64,000 nt of DNA from Symsagittifera roscoffensis (GCF_963678635.1 NC_087069.1:46084276-46148275), one strand, 5' to 3'. Positions 36,601 to 47,319 are shown, counted from the stretch's first letter. The notes: generated by a model not told the origin, from the sequence alone. Made by a program: numbers and translations.

Positions 36601-39600
36601 TGGAAACCAATCAAAGTGGTGTACACTTCTTTTTCAGATGTTTCAAGAATTTGCTTGAAATCATTGAAAATCCCGATTGTCATATATGATGTAGCTGCAA
36701 TAAATTACAAGAAGAAAATGTTAAATTTGTCAGTTTTAATCTCAGTTTGTGATGTTTTGCACAGCAGTTCTCTGGTTTCAATTTATAAAACAAGACTGTA
36801 AGAGGCACAGATCTCACCTAGTTTCAACACATTTGACTGATAGAACTGACCTAGTGACATATTAGTGACCTAGTGACTAACGATAAACCTAATTTGTATG
36901 GAAATACTTCTCGTTGATATTCTGACTCGAGTGAAATTCGTCACACATAAACAACTGTCCACGGTCTAGACAATTTTCAAAACATGCCAGCTGCTGTTTT
37001 GTCAGTGCCGCTCCTGGAATTTTTTTTTCACTATTTTGATCAAGTTCGTACCCTGAAAGTCAATGATAGTTAAACAATAGTCCTATTAGATTTGTATATG
37101 AATTAAATTTGTGATTCAGTAACTTGAACGCTTTATTTTAAGCTCAATTTTTTGCGACACGGTTTTATGCAATTCTTTCAGATGCATCGTTTATTTTAGT
37201 TAAAAATTAGTATTTTTGGTTCCGCATTGAGTCAACTATCAAAAATCATTTCAAATTTTTAAACTTTTTTTTACAGAAACGGACTCAGTTAATAGTTCTT
37301 CTTTAAAATAGTATCATCTTTTGTTTTCTGGCCCGGCAAAATTGGATTTTTTTAAAGCTGATATCACAATTGAAAAAAGAAATACGAATGAGTTCTTAGA
37401 AAAAAACTTACATCAGTTGAATTCAATTCAATTTCTGAAGAGTTTTCCGAGAGAATAATCTTCAAAAAAAAGCATTGAAAATGTACCGTGGCCCAAAATC
37501 GCTCACTAAAGGCACTGATTACCAAAAGCGATGAACAAATTTGGATTTGTGCGCATTAGTTTTACCACGCAATGTGGTACAGTAATACCGTCGCAGAAAG
37601 TTGAAGTAAGACTTTTATCTCTCCCCTTTTGAAAGTATTTTGTTATTTTTGCTTTCATTTTTCAACCAAATTTTTTTTTCAGAGATGATTGTGATCAGAA
37701 AATTGTGAAATTCAAACCAAGTAAAAGGCCAATTTTTGCGATTTGGACTCATTCGAATCAATTAAAAAGAATTAAATGAAAAGAAAACTTGTTCCATCAA
37801 CTTCAAAACTGACGCAAAAAATAAGACCAATGGTTAAAACTTTTAAGCAAATTTTTGATTAAATTTAGTTCAAAATTCGAAATAAAACCAAACTAGAAAA
37901 AACTTTGAACTTGAGTAGTGGCGGATCTAGGATTGTCTCGAGGGTTGCTTTTCTTCTAGGTCAAAGGGGTGATTTGTTCAAGTTCCCACAAATCACGATC
38001 AAATTTTCTCTACCACGAGCTAAATTTGAAAAAACTGGTAAAAGGTTATTTTTAATTACTTTCAGGAAAAGTTTCACCAAAAATATCATCTTTTGATCGC
38101 CCGCTCCGCCAAAAAATTAAGTTATTCTCGCGCCAATCCTTTTTTTAATAAAAATTGTATAGTTGGTCAGCCAAAATGCCAAATTGTAAATCACACCAAA
38201 AGAAGTGCTCTTGGTACGACTTTCAGACGTGCGTTTTGGCTGACCAACCTTAAGACTTGGGTTGGCTGGGGATCGAATCTTTTAGGTTTTTAGTTCTAGA
38301 CATCTGTAAAAACCACGTTTTCAGCTTTTTTGGTTTGCAAGCGTTGTCCTATGTAGATAATAATTCAGTGGGCCACGCTTATACACCTTTCAAAAAAGAA
38401 AATAATTCCTTTTTTATAAACCAAAATGCATTCGGTTTCCTGGTTGAATCATAAGTTTATACAATAAAAGTTTTGCAGAACTAACCCACATTGCAGATGC
38501 TGTCACCTGAAGATGCTAGAAAATGATGCAGTTGTTCTGAATGGCAATGAAATGAGATCCAATTTCCACTGTACACTACCACTTTACCTCTGCAGTCTTG
38601 ATCCAAGTTTTGCATTGCGAAAATTTTAGCCGCTATTTTAGCTAGAAATACTAAAAGCATCGTTTTTCCAGACCCTTTACACCCTTTTACGAGCAATCTT
38701 AGTCCCTCTCGGCTAGGATCTTGCAAATGCTCAACGACAGTAGATATGATTTTCAGTTGATCTGATGTCCACATTATGAAGCGTTTATTATCTTTGTTAT
38801 TTTGTTTGAAGCGATATTCCGCCAGCGAGGCGTCCTTCAAAATTTTCACCGTTTCCGTATCTCCGTTATTTACAAAATCATCAAAGTTCATCTTGTTTTT
38901 ATTAGTCGCCTGGATATAGTGCGAACTGACTTGATCATGAATTAACGCTAGTGAGCCTTCAATTGAGTTCAGTGCCACCAATCGAGCCACAAACACCTCA
39001 AACTTCTCCCATAAGTTGGGATCTATATCGGGCACTAAATCCATTTTCTGATTCCACGAAGCAGTAAAGTTTTCAACTTTCAAGTCTGTTTTGCTAAAAA
39101 CAAGAAGCTTACCACCATTCTGATCTAGGTTTATATTGCGCTCAAACTTGCTTTTATTGTCATCGAAAAGATGGCAATAAACTAAATGAATTGGAGGAAA
39201 TTCAGACGTGCTTTCGTAACCGTATTGCATGAGCATTCGCAGAAAGGCCGAATGTTTGATGAAATCCTCTTGAACTTTTTGTGGTGTCAACCCTTTTCCT
39301 CCTTGAGCTTTTATATTGAACAAAAAAACTCCTTTAACCGGTATAGCTAATATCGTGTCAATTTCAACCTGTGCTGACGGTGTGCTAAAAATTTCTCGTC
39401 CATTTACATTTGGAAACACCATAACACCACTTCGATATTTGTCGTCGTTTTCCATTAGCAATCGGTAGATTTTTATTTCGCCTTCCTCGCCTTTTTGAAG
39501 AGATTTGAACTCTTTTTGCAGTGCTGAGCTCATTTGGATGTTTCTTAGGAACAGTCTTGGAATTCGGGCAGTAGGAACTGATGTTATTCTTCCTTCATCC

Positions 39601-39737
39601 TCCCAGTTACTGTATTGGCATCGCAGCATTTTCAAGAGGTTGTTGTTGTCACGGAATGGGACTTTTTGTCTTCCAGGCATGTCCAGCTCAAAATCATCTA
39701 GCTCGTGATAAAATTCACGTATACAATTCTCCGCCAT
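31502..39737 (-). CDS. NERD-domain / UvrD-type SF1 helicase, three exons, 1,160 aa
   Basis: A spliced gene: exons 39,737-38,507, 37,052-36,908 and 33,608-31,502. Their lengths (1,231 + 145 + 2,107) sum to 3,483, exactly 1,161 codons, and the phases (1, then 2) agree at both junctions. Domains: NERD nuclease-like region at about residues 80-145 (G-E-E-G-E at 83-87, E-I-D at 125-127, N-I-K at 141-143), a helicase Q-like D-Q at 326-327, Walker A GCKGSGKT at 352-359, Walker B C-D-E-F with D448-E449, motif IV-like 'NLRST' at about 500, motif V-like 'HGLEGLEF' at 623-630, and motif VI-like 'ITRACLKLVLV' at 655-665. Residues ~675-1,160 match nothing I know and include a C-x2-C ... C cluster. The start is ATG in an AAAATGG context. 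NERD plus UvrD is a common prokaryotic architecture, often linked to DNA processing or defence. An animal role is unknown. It could be a domesticated or transferred gene. Confidence 0.8.
34674..36801 (+). pseudogene. Broken gene nested antisense in helicase intron 2
   Basis: Coding-like blocks on the plus strand in several frames. 34,674-34,946 carries paired cysteines (C-T-E-C ... C-L-K-C). 34,914-35,060 carries 'MECASVINDLLNGNFCEVLQ'. 35,176-35,312 ends at ATG|GTAAAT. 35,432-35,608 follows TTTTTACAG. 36,451-36,801 is a 116-residue frame with 'PVVMSTNFQEFPQIERNQLD'. T-runs and small indels separate the frames. The Cys pairs suggest a zinc-binding fold, but I cannot name the family. It may be a pseudogene, or a live gene whose introns I cannot resolve. 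Confidence 0.45.
36908..37052 (-). CDS. Helicase gene exon 2 (Walker B), hidden by lack of a start codon
   Basis: 145 bases between an ACTTTCAG acceptor and a GAGAA|GTATTT donor. It starts with two bases completing the Gly codon left by exon 1, then encodes 47 codons, including L-F-M-C-D-E-F-H-S-S-Q, the DE-box expected between Walker A and motif IV. It ends with two bases that exon 3 completes as Asn. The domain logic and the double phase match make this exon convincing despite its size. Confidence 0.8.
37910..37940 (+). mobile_element. Possible hAT-type terminal sequence
   Basis: 'agtggcggatctaggattg' at 37,917 resembles the CAGTGGCGGATC tips of many hAT elements. The inverted partner is not found within the intron, so it is at best a single remnant end. 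Confidence 0.25.
38162..38248. repeat. 87-bp element with perfect 15-bp inverted ends
   Basis: 'gttggtcagccaaaa' (38,162-38,176) is exactly complementary to 38,234-38,248. It lies in helicase intron 1. No target duplication is visible. It could be a tiny MITE or an RNA hairpin. Confidence 0.6.
38507..39737 (-). CDS. Helicase gene exon 1 (NERD domain and Walker A)
   Basis: Encodes residues 1-410 plus one base. The open frame extends 30 bases upstream of the ATG at 39,737, but only from a TTG, so the ATG is preferred. The exon ends at TCTTCAG|GTGACA, a good donor. Past the donor the frame meets a stop within eight codons, as expected for intron sequence. Confidence 0.85.
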
Positions 39738-41149
39738 TTTGAATGAATGCCTAAAGCCGATAAACAAAAGAGAAATTAAAAATAACGCGTTGCTGATTCA
39801 AGAATGCAAAAAGACTATCGTGCTATATATAATTATTTTTTATGTTCTGTGGCCGGTTAATTATTTGCTGTAAAACATCACCGAGAAAGTTAAATTGAAA
39901 GCTTATTTACCATAGCTGTAGCAGTTTTGTATCTGCGCCAATGGCAGTAACACGTTTTTAAAAGGTGTTCCAAAGTTATAGCTGTTGATACAATACACTT
40001 TAAATTTTTGACAATGTGATCTAAGAGATTGAATTTAGCTCGAATATTTTTCCATGCTATGTGATTACCTCAACAATCTTCTGTAAATTTCTGAAACTCA
40101 AAAGTTTGCTGCATTTGATCACGTTTTTCTTTTGGTTGCCCAAAAAAAATGTCAATCAATTATCTTTTAAATTTTGAGATCATGACATTGGCTTTTAGAT
40201 GGTATACAAAGAATTTATCAAATAATGACTAGTTGTTAGGTCAAAATTAGTCTGAAAAACGCTCCATTTTCTTTGTTTGATGAATCATAGCAACTTCTAG
40301 TCATGGATTGGTCTTTTTTGAAAGCGAATTCTATTAAACCTGGTTTTTCAGAACATATTTCTGATGGTGCATTCATCCTCTCGTCACCATTAGTTGCGCT
40401 AGTGAAGCTAATTTTTTGCAGTAGACGGTAAAAATTTGCCGATTTCTTTTGATATATTTTAGAATTAAATTGCTTCATTTTTCTTCACCCATTTTTTGCA
40501 GTTTGTCAATTTTTTCACTTTTCACTTAGTCAATTTAAACTGAACAAGCTACTAGAGTCGTGATTTAGTTATGACGATTTTTACTCAGAGAAAATACAAA
40601 AACACGAGCTGTTCAGCGCTTACGTAGAACCGCAGTTGTGCCCGTGACTAAAGTCCGGGCAATATTACCTCACCCTCAAGCAAGGAATGAAATTCAGCTT
40701 CTCAAATTCAATTTTTTGAAAAAATTTTTGGACGAAAGTAAGACAACAAAAACTATTCGAGAATAGACTAAAAAATTCATGAAGCTCTTTTCGAAATGCA
40801 AGGTGTGAGGTGAAGATAGCATGAAGATTTTCGGACTATTGGATATCTTATAATCAAAATTGTCAGTGGAAACTTTTTTTCTGGGAGCGGGTTATTTTTG
40901 AAGGCTGCCTATAGAGAAATGAAAAAATTTTGCAGTTCCACTAATTGGGGCGACTTAGATTATAAAAGCCTTCATCTTTTCTAACTGATTATATAACTGT
41001 AGTTTGGTTTTGTATGATCGCTTAAAAAGTTTTTGCCAATTCAGGACCCGAAAAAATCCTTAAATCAAACCCTTTAGTTTGAAACAAGAAAAAGCAAACT
41101 CGTGAAGCAGTAATCGATTCATTCATTTAAACTTGTGTATTCTTTCAGT
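39738..41149. other. Upstream flank of the helicase gene
   Basis: No recognised promoter motif or gene. A minus-strand ATG frame (40,236-40,478, 80 codons) includes a possible donor after 'SEKPG' and could be a 5' exon of something, but has no domain. A fold-back-capable GC-richer patch near 40,630-40,665 (gtgcccgtgactaaagtccg) is unassigned. Confidence 0.4.
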
Positions 41150-41195
41150 CTCTGACTTGGAGTCCAGGTAAAAAGGAAAGAATGACTAAGAGTTA

Positions 41196-41365
41196 CAAGT
41201 CGTGTAAATGAAAGGTCGGTCCTAACGATCGTACCTATCAATGTGTCGCATGCAGGGCTATCCTGCACCTAACCACTGACTGTACAGGATTAGTCCTAGT
41301 TGCAGTCAACGGCCTCAAGAATGTTGGAACAATAGCATTGTTGCTTTGCTCATCAGCGTCATGAA
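41196..41365 (+). pseudogene. LINE B ORF1 PHD-like zinc finger
   Basis: D-R-T-Y-Q-C-V-A-C-R-A-I-L-H-L-T-T-D-C-T-G-L matches the C-x2-C ... H-x4-C-x-G-L pattern of the PHD-like finger in CR1-clade ORF1 proteins. A stop codon lies just upstream in the frame. Confidence 0.65.
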
Positions 41366-42164
41366 AAAAAAGTTGGTGATTGCTTCAAAAAAAGCTTCAC
41401 CCAAGCAAAATGGTTAAAAAAATGGACTAGTTTGACTTAGACGAAACATTTCTAAACATGGAAACCAGGCTGGCAGAAATGGCTGATAATAAAAAAGATG
41501 AAAAAATTTTAAGATCTTAAGAAAAAAAATAAATTATATACAAATCTGTACTGAGAGAGCACACAAAAAATGCTGTGCATCAAAAAAGGGAGAAAAAAAT
41601 ACCAAACAAAAATACTCATAACATCAGCCAAAGATGCAAATCCCGACAAATTGAAAGATGAGAACCTTGTTCCTACAAAAGTAGAAGTAACAAACTTTTT
41701 CTTGACATCATCGACTTGCAACCAAACATTGTGGAAATGAAAGACCTGGGAGAGTTTTGACGAAAACCGGATAAAACCCAGAACGCTTTTGGTAATTGTC
41801 TTTAATCATGTTGAGGCGAGACCAATCCCTGCAAAAAACTTTGATACAACAAGCCACCTGCCTGAAGTAAAGATCTTTTTCTCGCCAGCATTGACAAGGA
41901 AAGACGCAATGAAGATCACGTTATCAAGAAACGACGTGAGTTACTAATTAATGGCGCAACAAACAAGATATTTGAAAAGGAAATCTGTACATGTACAATG
42001 AAAACTTGAAAGTGGATAAAATGATTCATTCTCTTGACTAGGGGTCTTTCTTACTGTCCTTCAACTGATTGTGAGAAGTCCTGTAAATTTTGATCATCGA
42101 GGTAAACTCTATATAGCCATTATCTCTTCCAAATATTGTTTAGTCTGTATCTGCGATACTTGAA

Positions 42165-42520
42165 TTATTGACTAAATTGCATCATCTGAAATACTGCAAA
42201 ATGATTATAGCATATACAGATCAGATAGAGAGAAACGAAGAACGTTAGAAACGGAAATGGAGGCTCCCTCTTTGCAGTGAAAAACAAATTTTCCGCAGAA
42301 ATACTGTCATCAAATTTACCCAAGAGTTTTATCTCAAAGAAAATTTGTATCTCCAGCAAGGAAATCGTCTTCATCACCTTCTACAACCCCCCCCCCTATT
42401 TGAGTCTTTATAGGTACTCGGCTGACAATTTTAGCACTTTACTGGAATCTTTCCCAAACCGTCGTCCCTTGCAATCTGTGGTGATATCAACTTCCCGGAA
42501 ACAAACTAGGAATACTTGAA
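42165..42520 (+). pseudogene. LINE B endonuclease fragment
   Basis: 'GGSLFAVKNKFSAEI' corresponds to the GGGVLIAVK block of LINE endonucleases, and, about 70 codons later in another frame, 'GDINFPETN' corresponds to the GDFNLP catalytic-region block. Confidence 0.65.
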
Positions 42521-43568
42521 GAGTATAAGTGAAGAGGAACAAGTAGGTTACCGCACTCGATTAAACATTTTACGACCTGTGAAATTAACTTGTTGGAAAA
42601 AGAATTGCAAAGTATGAGCAAAAGGTTGAAACAGGCCGCTAGAAACAGACAAATAGAACGCAAATCAGTTAAAGCTGTCATAAATAATTATCGTAGCTAG
42701 GGCAAAAGTGAAATCACGGTAAAGCTAAGGCAAAGGTGAATCAATGGCGTAATGGTGCAAAAATTGTTTGATCGAACCTGTTATACCATTATACAGAACA
42801 AGTGCCGATAATTGTATGACTTTTCCGAAAGTATCATTGAAATCCATGTTCCTAGAAGATCTGCACATCGGTAGCGTTTACAAACACGGATAACTCAAAG
42901 CACAGCAAGCTTAATGAAAAAACTGCACTAACAAAAGTAGTTAATTAGCACCAAGTCGAGAAATTCCCACTAACGTTCGGTAGCACAATGTGAAAACATA
43001 GTCATCCAGTCTAATGAAAACGATCTCTGAATTATCAACATTCAGTATTACTGTGCACCAGAAACACAGTTTTATTTTAAAAAAAACAATTGAAATGACA
43101 GTAATGACAAACGACACCATCACTGCTAACAGCCTGGAGGACAACGTGAATGATCTCAACCTATTTTTTCAATAAGTGTTCTCAACCAAACTGCAACTTA
43201 ACATCAATGACGTCAAAAGTCGAAGTCCACATTTTACCGATTTCTAAATTTGATGACTTTTGTTTTCCACTTTTTGGTCCTAGTGACCAAATCAAGAGGG
43301 CCAAAAAGTGTACCACCAATATGCTTTCAGAAGATAGCCCAAAATACGGCGAATGCTCCTCAGGTCATCCACGAGAAAATCAAACGCATGAGAAAAATTA
43401 CAAGCTGCTCGAAAACAGCTGAAAATTCACCAAAATTTAAGAAAAATGACAGGTGCAAAGTCAAAAACTAGAGTCATATATCACTGTTTAACATAGGTAG
43501 TAGAATATTGGAGAATTGTTCATATGTATCTCTGTACACTCACTTCGAAAACTTTCTAAGCAAGCATC

Positions 43569-43760
43569 AACATGGAATAGTCAAAAGCAGATCAGTTGTC
43601 ACAAATAAGTTCTACACTTTGAGTAAAATCTACAAAGCCCTTGACAATACCCAAACGGACTAAGTGATTGCATTTCGTATGAAATTTTCAAAAGCTTTTG
43701 AGAAAAAACCACATCTTGAACTGTTCAGCAAAGCTAGAAAAATTGTTGCCGGAGGCTGCC
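43569..43760 (+). pseudogene. LINE B reverse transcriptase fragment
   Basis: 'QHGIVKSRSVVTNKF' matches the 'QHGFRKGRSTVTNL' RT block. 'FSKAFEKKPHLELF' matches 'DFSKAFDKVPHDLLL', except that the conserved first Asp has been lost (M-K-F-S-K-A-F). Confidence 0.8.
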
Positions 43761-43821
43761 AACTAGAAATTATATGCGACTATTGGTCCTAAGCAGCATG
43801 TAAAAAATCGACAACAAACAG

Positions 43822-44345
43822 GAACAGGAACTGAAATGGTTGATCGGATAGATCAACAAGTCGTCCAGATAATGGTAGATAAGAGAAGCTATTACGAATT
43901 ATATCATAGACTCATAAAAAAAACGAAAATTATCCCGGCAGAGAAGTTAATCTACCAGCAAAAATTGAGGACAACAGGGCCCTAATTTTGTTATGTGGGG
44001 TACGGAAGGCAGACCTAGAAGAAAAACGAGCAAAACTACCGATAAAAGAACGTCGCACAAAAAGCAATATGGTGTCTGAACCTACAGGGAACAGTGGGGG
44101 ATATCATTGATACAAAAACAGGAACAAAAGAAATGTCATGATTTGAATTGCTACTGTGGAAGCAGCCAAAAGGTTGGCAAGAAAAATTTTTAAATAGTTT
44201 CAAGTTGATTGGATAGACAAGGTCATTCAAAGAACCACGATTTGTGTTCGAAGAATAAGTAACCGTTTCGTCCTATTCAACAAAAGAGTGCTAGAAGTCC
44301 AATGCGACTTCAAGACTGATTGTAATTTAAATTTAAAATACAGTT
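43822..44345 (+). repeat. Unidentified coding-like repeat, copy 1
   Basis: Pairs with 45,148-45,680 over its whole length at moderate identity. Both open with 'gaact(g)aa(at)ggttgatc' and share 'cctacagggaacagtggg'. Reading frames are broken in both, but third-position changes dominate in places ('VDQIDEHVVHIRVDTRN' against 'VDRIDQQVVQIMVDKRS'), so the ancestor was probably coding. The family is unknown. It follows LINE B directly. Confidence 0.55.
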
Positions 44346-44349
44346 GGAT

Positions 44350-45147
44350 GAAAATCTTAAATGAAGTCAGATAAATGTATCAGTTTTTGCTTCATTGCAC
44401 TGCTAGTCATGAAAATGACTGAGAAGTGTTAAGTCTAGATGCAAAACTAACAAAAAACCATAGATCAAAACTTAAAACTTGTTCAATTAGATGAATTTTT
44501 AGATGGCATTATCCAAGCTGATAATTTGAGATATGGCTTCTATTGCAAGAGATGCGTCACAGAGGAACGGAGCAGACTATTTAGCAGGACATAAAAACAC
44601 GAAATCCTTTGAGGCAACTCACGCGGCATTAACTGCGCAAGCAGCCAGAGTAGAACTGGGCACCTAGGCGGAATAGTTATTGTGCGTCTCGTTTATTTCA
44701 AAAATGAGAAACATTTGTTTCAAATTGAACACACTAAACTTCCGACTCTTGCCTTTCAATTACAAGCGCCATAGCTGAAAGAGCATTATCTATATCGAGC
44801 CCAGAAAGAAAAACATCAACCTATCATGGCAACCAGGAACTCAAACCCAAATAGCAAACGAGTTTTCAGAGAAAGGAACAATCAGAAAAGTGAAAAAATT
44901 CCTTCCAAGGACAGGAAAATCAAAATAGAGATAAGACTATCAAACAGATTTGGGAAAACTTTATCAGACACTCATTTAAAAATAGACCAGCCCTTGAAAA
45001 AAAAACGTGCAACAACTCCAATAAACAAAACTATTTTGAAAATATGTGCAGATCTCAACAGGTTGTAGAAGCAGCATAAAAATATCAGGCATGCAACTTG
45101 GTTTAAGATTTAGACTCCTGTGAGAAATTTGAATTTATTTCGATTAA
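44350..45147 (+). other. Spacer between the two repeat copies
   Basis: Contains an open 80-codon lysine/arginine-rich frame (44,826-45,068) without a recognisable domain, and a coding-like patch at 44,600-44,700 ('GHLGGIVIVRL') that may be another LINE endonuclease scrap. Nothing firm. Confidence 0.35.
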
Positions 45148-45690
45148 ATCAGGAACTGCAACGGTTGATCAAATAGATGAACACGTCGTCCATATAAGGG
45201 TAGATACGAGAAACTTTTTTCAATTTTATCATGGACACATCAAAAAAACAATATTTATCCCGGCGAAGAAGTTATTTCTACCAGCAAATTTTGAGGAGTA
45301 CAACAGGCACCCAATTTTCTAATCTGGGGTACTGAAGGCAGGCATAGAAGCAAAACGAGCGAAATTACTGATAAAAGAACGTCACACAAAAAGCATTATT
45401 GGGTATGTACCTACAGGGAACAGTGGGGATATCGTCGATACAAAAATCAGGAATAAAAGAATTGTCATGATATGAATTGTTACTCAGGATTCAGCCAAAA
45501 GGTTGGAAAACAAAATGTTTCTAATAATTTCAAAACGATTTAATAGACAAGGCCATTCAACGATTTGTGTTCGAAGAATAAGTAACTGCTTCGTCCATTT
45601 CAAAAAAAGAGTGCTAGAATAACAATGCATCTTCAAGACTAATTATAATTTAGATTAAATATATTGTTGGATGAAAATGGGTCAGGCGCG
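45148..45690 (+). repeat. Unidentified coding-like repeat, copy 2
   Basis: The second copy of the 43,822-44,345 repeat, in the same orientation, 1.33 kb to the right. It keeps longer open pieces than copy 1, such as 'IGYVPTGNSGDIVDTK'. Confidence 0.55.
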
Positions 45691-45727
45691 GATTTGACCT
45701 GTTCCGGCGAAGTGCAGATTTATATAC

Positions 45728-46020
45728 TTTATTTCATGTGTGTATATGTATGTTCAATTGGAATATGTGTATAAATATATGTCTGTATTCTTAAGTTTTT
45801 TGTGTTCATATGTATGTTCAATGGGAAAGTGTGTATAAATATATGTGTGTATATTTAAGTTTTTTGTGTGTATATGTATGTTCAATGGGAAAGTGTGTAT
45901 AAAAGTTATATGTGTATTTTCAAGTTTTTTGTGTGTATACATGTATGTCGGTTCAATGGAAATGTGTGTATATACATGTGTGTATGTATATGTTTTTATG
46001 GTGTGTATATACATGTTCAT
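45728..46020. repeat. Minisatellite, ~66-bp unit rich in GTGTGTATA
   Basis: About four to five imperfect units containing 'gtatgttcaatgggaaagtg' and 'aagttttttgtg'. The minus-strand 88-codon frame (45,754-46,020) is a repeat artefact. Confidence 0.85.
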
Positions 46021-46193
46021 TGTGATGGGTTACATTGGCAGATATAGTCAAATCAGCACTCCACCGGAACATATTAAAACCGTGCCTGACTCTATACATC
46101 ACCCAATCATAATGCAGACTGCACAGGGTCTCTTTCAGCCTTTTTTCCCGCCAGTGTCATTGACAAAATTCTGTCTGGTTAGGAGTATCAGAA

Positions 46194-46400
46194 CTAAGTT
46201 TCCTTAGCGAGTTCTTTAAAACAGGTGAACAGGCTCAGACTTTTGCTTTTCCTCAAACCCTTCCTTGAAACTTTCATATGATCTTCATTGTCGTTCTTCG
46301 AGAGTTTCTCCACTCTCTTTCCAGCGCTGCTCCAGACAATGTGATTAGTGGAGAGGTTTTTGAAAACTTTGGCTTCCAATTGATGGACTCTCTCTAAACC
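46194..46400 (-). CDS. Unknown gene, terminal exon
   Basis: Exactly 69 codons from the acceptor to TAG. Encodes a basic tail ('HMKVSRKGLRKSKSLSLF') after 'GLERVHQLEAKVFKN', a likely helix. No ATG is needed because it is read from an acceptor. Confidence 0.55.
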   Translation of the reverse strand, partial: GLERVHQLEAKVFKNLSTNHIVWSSAGKRVEKLSKNDNEDHMKVSRKGLRKSKSLSLFTCFKELAKET

Positions 46401-47241
46401 CTACTGTTCTTTAATGTTCCAGGAGTTTTCTTTTTTTGCCAGTTTTCTCTAGTACAACTTGGATTTACCCGGAACTAGGATGACTTCTGTTATGACTAGC
46501 AGGACCCATTAGAACCATAGTATGAAGCGAAAAAATAGAAGAAAATAGTTTTACATCCAGACATAAAATCTAGAATCTTTCAAACCGCTTCGAATGGTTC
46601 ACGACAACGGTCGTAATTTTTTCTCTCCACTTCAAAAGCCAAATATGCTTGACCTTTATTGGACTTCAGGTGATGTTGTCTCCTCAATTTTGATGGCCAT
46701 CAGATATTTAACTACCGAGATTCGCAGAAACGAACTTCAAATAAAACGACTTCTCCTCGTGTCTCAGACGAGGTTGAGCTAATTTTCCTCGTATACCACC
46801 AAATCGGCAACAGACAATGGCAAAGAAACCGCTCATGAGTCAAGTTGATGACTCGCAGATGAGGTTATCATGACACTGACAGCCGGGGGTTCGATTTGCA
46901 ACGGGACGACGTGAAGCCGACCACAACTTTCTTCCTTTTCGAAATCCCTGAAGGAACAAGGAAAAGAGCTTTTTGAACCGTCTATCGCCGATTCCAAATC
47001 CGTTGTGGACTTCTCTGGTAAAATACCCAACCTTTTTTTGAAATTTCAATAACATTCATTGGATTTTCGAGACAGTCTGTGATTTTAGGCACACTAAACA
47101 TCTGATCCTCAAAAATGGTCTACTTTTTGGAATGCATAGCTACCAGTGCAAGAGGGGTTTGGCTTCACACAACGAGACAGACGAGCAATATCCATCACTC
47201 CTTGAAAAGCCATCTCTGTCTTCAATTCAAATTTCAAGCTT
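46194..47241 (-). CDS. Multi-exon gene or gene fragment, function unknown
   Basis: A GC-richer island with several coding-like minus-strand blocks. Best supported are an internal exon (47,241-47,124), a block at about 46,690-46,586 containing 'NKGQAYLAFEVERKNYDRC', and a terminal exon (46,400-46,194). The last two join in phase 0 (GCG|GTTTGA donor, AACAGTAG acceptor, 185-base intron). Between them lie other open blocks (47,030-46,833, open in two frames; about 46,790-46,725 ending at CG|GTAGTT) whose joins I cannot settle. 'KGQAYLAF' fits the RNP1 pattern of RRM proteins except at its third position, which hints at RNA binding but is thin evidence. Some joins would need introns under 40 bases, so part may be decayed. 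Confidence 0.5.
47124..47241 (-). CDS. Unknown gene, internal exon
   Basis: 118 bases between AAAAAATCAG and AAAAA|GTAGAC, encoding 39 residues, 'SLKFELKTEMAFQGVMDIAR' then 'LSRCVKPNPSCTGSYAFQK'. Codon choice is protein-like and unlike the surrounding AT-rich DNA. There is no family match. Confidence 0.55.
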
Positions 47242-47319
47242 CTGATTTTTTTAAACGAAGAGATAGGAACTCACTAACAACTTTAAGTAGCGAAACAGCT
47301 ATTTAAATTTTTTTTAAAA

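Larger units (their letters stand above)
41150..43760 (+). mobile_element. Decayed CR1-like LINE (LINE B)
   Basis: Same order as LINE A but a different remnant. A PHD-like ORF1 zinc finger (41,196-41,365) reads 'YQCVACRAILHLTTDCTGL'. An ORF1 C-terminal part at about 41,770-42,000 includes 'FLSPALTRKDA'. Endonuclease pieces follow at 42,165-42,520 ('GGSLFAVKNKFSAEI', then 'GDINFPETN'), then RT fingers/palm at 43,569-43,760. Stops and frameshifts are frequent. The ends are approximate. Confidence 0.75.

Noticed and set aside
39505-39708. Plus-strand frame over helicase exon 1
   Set aside because: Shadow of the NERD-encoding minus frame.
45754-46207. Open frames of 88 and 120 codons around the GTGTGTATA minisatellite
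   Set aside because: Mostly repeat-derived Tyr/His/Thr or Cys/Val runs with no domain. Only the right tail of the plus frame (46,050-46,180) has ordinary composition, too little to call.
46816-46905. tRNA-derived SINE (A-box-like 'tggcaaagaaacc', B-box-like 'ggttcga')
   Set aside because: The B box is incomplete and the region reads as coding on the minus strand; no tail or target duplication.
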